Shown: in pieces, positions 5,551 through 6,783 of the stretch
How the letters are laid out: each line of letters opens with the position of its first letter
How positions within the stretch are numbered: the first letter of the stretch is position 1
DNA from: Nanobdellota archaeon
GTDB lineage: Archaea > Nanobdellota > Nanobdellia > Woesearchaeales > B3-WOES
Reading direction: 5' to 3'
Length of the DNA: 6,783 nucleotides
NCBI GenBank assembly: GCA_023131705.1
Contig: JAGLZG010000035.1
Span: 1-6,783 of the forward strand
Program-made: the position numbers and the translations under genes
Notes under the pieces: generated by a model
What the model saw: only the letters and a program-made list of their open reading frames with translations
What the model was told of the DNA's origin: nothing
Databases searched by the model: none

Positions 5551-5931
5551 ATGATAAAAGATAAAGAAAACAAATTTTTTGGATTCTTGGAAAAAGAGAA
5601 GGACAAACTCTATGAATTAGAAAATCAGAATTCAAAACTAAAAACAACAAAAGCCCAATTAGAGCTATTAGAAGAGATATACAAATTTTTTGGATTTAAA
5701 TTTTTAAAGAGTGAGAGATTAGTTAGTTTTAAGGTATTTTTCAATAAAGCTTATCAGAACTTTTGTTTTATTTTTTCCTTCTTTTACAGCCTTAATTGTG
5801 AAATCTTCCCACATTTTCTTTGGAACTCTAAAAGTTATCTGTCTTATAGGTTTTGCCATATATACAGCAAAACATTTATATATTATAAGTTATTGCCATA
5901 TATACAGCAATACAGCATAGATACAAAATGA
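5551..5931 (+). CDS. coiled-coil-like protein, probably truncated paralogue of the 5928 gene
   Basis: The frame is open for 126 residues and its stop overlaps the next start (ATGA at 5928-5931). Residues 5-54 align without gaps to residues 2-51 of the downstream protein with 29 of 50 identities, including ENxFFxFLEK and LExLxEIY. This half is lysine/glutamate-rich and helical, likely a coiled coil. From about residue 55 (base 5713) similarity stops and the tail becomes rich in F, Y, S and C; bases 5719-5859 are antisense to a convincing RHH gene, so the tail is probably not selected coding sequence. The likely history is a gene whose 3' half was replaced when the RHH module was joined to it. 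A short product made of the first half plus a random tail may still be expressed. Function unknown. Confidence 0.5.
   Translation: MIKDKENKFFGFLEKEKDKLYELENQNSKLKTTKAQLELLEEIYKFFGFKFLKSERLVSFKVFFNKAYQNFCFIFSFFYSLNCEIFPHFLWNSKSYLSYRFCHIYSKTFIYYKLLPYIQQYSIDTK
5719..5859 (-). CDS. ribbon-helix-helix (Arc/CopG-type) DNA-binding protein, 46 aa
   Basis: Read on the minus strand from ATG at 5859 to TAA at 5721-5719. The N-terminus KPIRQITFRVPKKMWEDF (3-20) gives the alternating beta-strand ITFRVP followed by helix A (about 14-27). The turn KEGKNKT (26-32) and helix B (32-44, KVLISFIEKYL) complete an RHH fold of typical length. RHH proteins dimerise and insert the beta ribbon into the DNA major groove; they often repress their own operon and the antitoxins of many toxin-antitoxin pairs belong here. 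Its start codon lies inside one copy of an 18-bp near-palindrome, with a second copy 40 bp upstream, as expected for autoregulation. It is divergent from the coiled-coil gene at 5928. Its coding pattern is much more protein-like than the opposite-strand frame it overlaps. Confidence 0.75.
   Translation of the reverse strand: MAKPIRQITFRVPKKMWEDFTIKAVKEGKNKTKVLISFIEKYLKTN
5853..5870. promoter_or_regulatory. operator-like near-palindrome, copy 1 (overlaps RHH start codon)
   Basis: TTGCCATATATACAGCAA: 14 of 18 positions are symmetric, with TTGC/GCAA arms around a TATATA core. It contains the minus-strand ATG of the RHH gene (5859-5857). An identical copy begins exactly 40 bp further right, about four helical turns, so two RHH dimers or dimer pairs could bind on nearly the same face (inference). 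Confidence 0.6.
5874..5888 (-). promoter_or_regulatory. AT-rich TATA region for the RHH gene
   Basis: On the minus strand TTATAATATATAAAT lies between the two operator copies. A TATA box at 5888-5881 would place the transcript start at about 5859, making RHH leaderless. Repressor bound at both flanking sites would cover the promoter. Confidence 0.4.
5893..5910. promoter_or_regulatory. operator-like near-palindrome, copy 2 (overlaps TATA of the 5928 gene)
   Basis: Identical to copy 1 over all 18 bases. Its ATATATA core is centred about 26 bases before ATG 5928, so the same bases can be the TATA box of a leaderless coiled-coil gene and the repressor site. An extra half-site TACAGCA follows at 5911-5917. 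Confidence 0.6.
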
Positions 5932-6206
5932 AAGAAAACGAATTTTTCAAATTTCTGGAAAAAAAGAAAGATGAACTCTATAAATTACAAAATAGAAAGA
6001 TAAAATTAAAGATGATAAGTGCAAAATTAGAAATATTAAAGGAGATATATGCTTATTGCGGATTTAATTTTCAGAAAACTGCATTTCTAAGAGAAAACGA
6101 GAAAAGAAGATGGAATTCTGATTTTAACACCTTAAAAAAAGAATATAAAAATACAAAAGATAGCGAGATTAAGAATACTGTTTTGAATAACTTAAATCGA
6201 GGCTAA
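5928..6206 (+). CDS. charged coiled-coil-like protein (92 aa), function unknown
   Basis: 92 residues, lysine-, glutamate- and asparagine-rich, with no signal peptide or membrane segment. Residues 4-42 are helical with a heptad-like leucine/isoleucine pattern (FFKFLEKKKDELYKL, then LEILKEIY), followed by YCGFNFQK (43-50, one cysteine), and a second charged helical part including RRWNSDFNTLKKEYK (60-74). It is the full-length paralogue of the truncated gene at 5551. Transcription is likely leaderless from the TATA in operator copy 2, so the RHH protein probably represses it. The next gene starts four bases after its stop, so the two are probably translated from one mRNA and may work together, for example as a cytosolic partner of a membrane protein (inference). 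No known family is recognised. Confidence 0.75.
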   Translation: MKENEFFKFLEKKKDELYKLQNRKIKLKMISAKLEILKEIYAYCGFNFQKTAFLRENEKRRWNSDFNTLKKEYKNTKDSEIKNTVLNNLNRG

Positions 6207-6210
6207 AACC

Positions 6211-6579
6211 ATGCTTAAAATTATCAAATACACTTCCATTGCATTATTATTAGCAGTATTTTTACATTTTTTTAATGGTTATGTTATGCAGAGAATAATA
6301 CCCGGAAATATTGTTTTTTTATTTATTTATGATGTATTTTCTCTTATGTTGATAATTATGTTGGGAATAATATTTACGCATTATGGTTTTGTCAAAAGCA
6401 GGGATTACAAGCATATTGCATTGATTGTTCTTATCTTAGCTTTTGTATCAATGATAATAATTTATGCTATAATCCTTTTTGGAATAAATAGTGTTTTATT
6501 AACAGGACTCAAACTTCATATTTATGGGATAATATTCATCATTATTCCTGTGATTATTGGAGAGTATTGGGTAGATTAA
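6211..6579 (+). CDS. four-helix integral membrane protein (122 aa), function unknown
   Basis: Hydrophobic segments at about residues 4-22, 34-58, 68-90 and 98-117 are separated by short loops, with charged residues confined mostly to the K3/K6 start, the KSRDYKH loop (62-68) and the end. No signal peptide cleavage site or catalytic motif is seen. More positive charge in the 62-68 loop and at the N-terminus suggests both are cytoplasmic. The Shine-Dalgarno-like GAGG at 6199-6202, eight bases before the start, lies in the last codons of the coiled-coil gene and supports ATG 6211. It shares that gene's promoter. No family is recognised; size and topology would fit a small channel, holin-like or immunity-type protein, but none of these can be shown. 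Confidence 0.78.
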   Translation: MLKIIKYTSIALLLAVFLHFFNGYVMQRIIPGNIVFLFIYDVFSLMLIIMLGIIFTHYGFVKSRDYKHIALIVLILAFVSMIIIYAIILFGINSVLLTGLKLHIYGIIFIIIPVIIGEYWVD

Positions 6580-6602
6580 CTGGATAGTTATGCCAGAATA
6601 AG

Positions 6603-6706
6603 AAATTCTATAGCAAAAATTACAGAATTTGCCTCATGAGCAAATGCAGGAATAGAGCAACATTTAATCCCACGATTGAAATCGTGGGTATTCTGCCTAG
6701 TTTTTT
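6603..6706. other. hairpin-rich non-coding region, possible IS200/IS605-type end or structured RNA
   Basis: No gene is seen in 6580-6726. Paired segments are AAATTCT (6603-6609) with AGAATTT (6624-6630), and ATTTGC (6627-6632) with GCAAAT (6639-6644), which is mutually exclusive with part of the first. There is also GCAGGAAT (6646-6653) with ATTCTGC (6690-6696), enclosing a nine-pair hairpin CCCACGATT/AATCGTGGG at 6669-6688. A T6 run follows at 6701-6706. Strong hairpins with CCCACG...CGTGGG arms are common at the ends of archaeal IS200/IS605 (TnpB) elements and in their guide RNAs, but no transposase gene is visible. Alternatively this is a terminator for the membrane-protein operon. Confidence 0.4.
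6669..6688 (+). terminator. strong hairpin, possible terminator
   Basis: Perfect 9-bp inverted repeat with a two-base loop (or 8 bp with a TGAA tetraloop), followed 12 bases later by six T. It lies 90 bases after the membrane-protein stop. It may also serve the possible minus-strand gene at the right edge. Confidence 0.35.
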
Positions 6707-6726
6707 ATAAAAAGAAAAATAAAAAA

Positions 6727-6783
6727 TTAAGTTGTATGTTTTACAACTAAATTGAAATCTTTATGTTCTTTGTAATCATATTT
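6727..6783 (-). CDS. possible 3' end of a minus-strand gene (partial)
   Basis: On the minus strand one frame is open from the window edge for 18 codons, ending EHKDFNLVVKHTT and TAA at 6729-6727. The residue mix looks protein-like, but the piece is too short to identify and could be chance. Its last codons include a 7-bp hairpin AGTTGTA/TACAACT (6730-6736 and 6742-6748) that might contribute to termination. Confidence 0.25.
   Translation of the reverse strand, partial: KYDYKEHKDFNLVVKHTT

Noticed and set aside
5853..5910. the two 18-bp repeats as a CRISPR array
   Set aside because: Only two copies, palindromic, 22 bp apart, and placed exactly on divergent promoters; operators explain them better, even though a Cas4-like gene is in the window.
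5713..5931. C-terminal 70 residues of the + strand frame beginning at 5551 as a real domain
   Set aside because: The composition is erratic (F, Y, S, C-rich), it has no similarity to the paralogue, and the opposite strand encodes a coherent RHH protein with operators.

Overview
This window looks like a piece of an AT-rich archaeal genome, most likely a small-genome (DPANN-type) lineage. An archaeal-type replication factor C small subunit and a one-domain PRC-barrel protein are present. Most genes have a TATA-like box (TTTAAATA or similar) about 25-33 bases before the start codon, with little or no leader, as in archaeal leaderless transcripts. The lineage assignment is inference; no rRNA or other phylogenetic marker is present apart from rfcS.

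Left part (1-760): the 3' part of a HAD-superfamily phosphatase gene on the + strand converges with a 36-codon, very basic minus-strand gene. Middle left (883-2748): a compact + strand operon of three genes, a TtcA-like PP-loop sulfurtransferase followed by two different DUF523/TudS-like proteins (the family of [4Fe-4S] thiouracil desulfidases). All three carry the cysteines expected for iron-sulfur clusters. Their isoleucine codon choice differs from the neighbouring genes, so the operon may have been acquired by transfer. Middle right (2930-5101): three separately promoted housekeeping-like genes, namely a Cas4/RecB-type PD-(D/E)XK nuclease with four cluster cysteines, the PRC-barrel protein, and rfcS. 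No CRISPR array is visible.

Right part (5166-6579) is the least ordinary. A minus-strand winged-helix regulator is divergent from a + strand gene for a charged, coiled-coil-like protein. Only 180 bp further on is a second divergent pair: a 46-residue ribbon-helix-helix (RHH) regulator on the minus strand and a paralogue of the coiled-coil gene, which is followed at once by a four-helix membrane protein. Two identical 18-bp near-palindromes lie between RHH and the second coiled-coil gene and look like operators. The first coiled-coil copy loses similarity to the second within a few bases of the RHH stop codon, so it appears to have been cut short when the RHH module was joined to it. RHH + coiled-coil + membrane protein is the best candidate here for an undescribed small module; its function is unknown.

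Right end (6580-6783): a non-coding stretch with several hairpins, one resembling the ends of IS200/IS605-type elements, followed by what may be the 3' end of a minus-strand gene.
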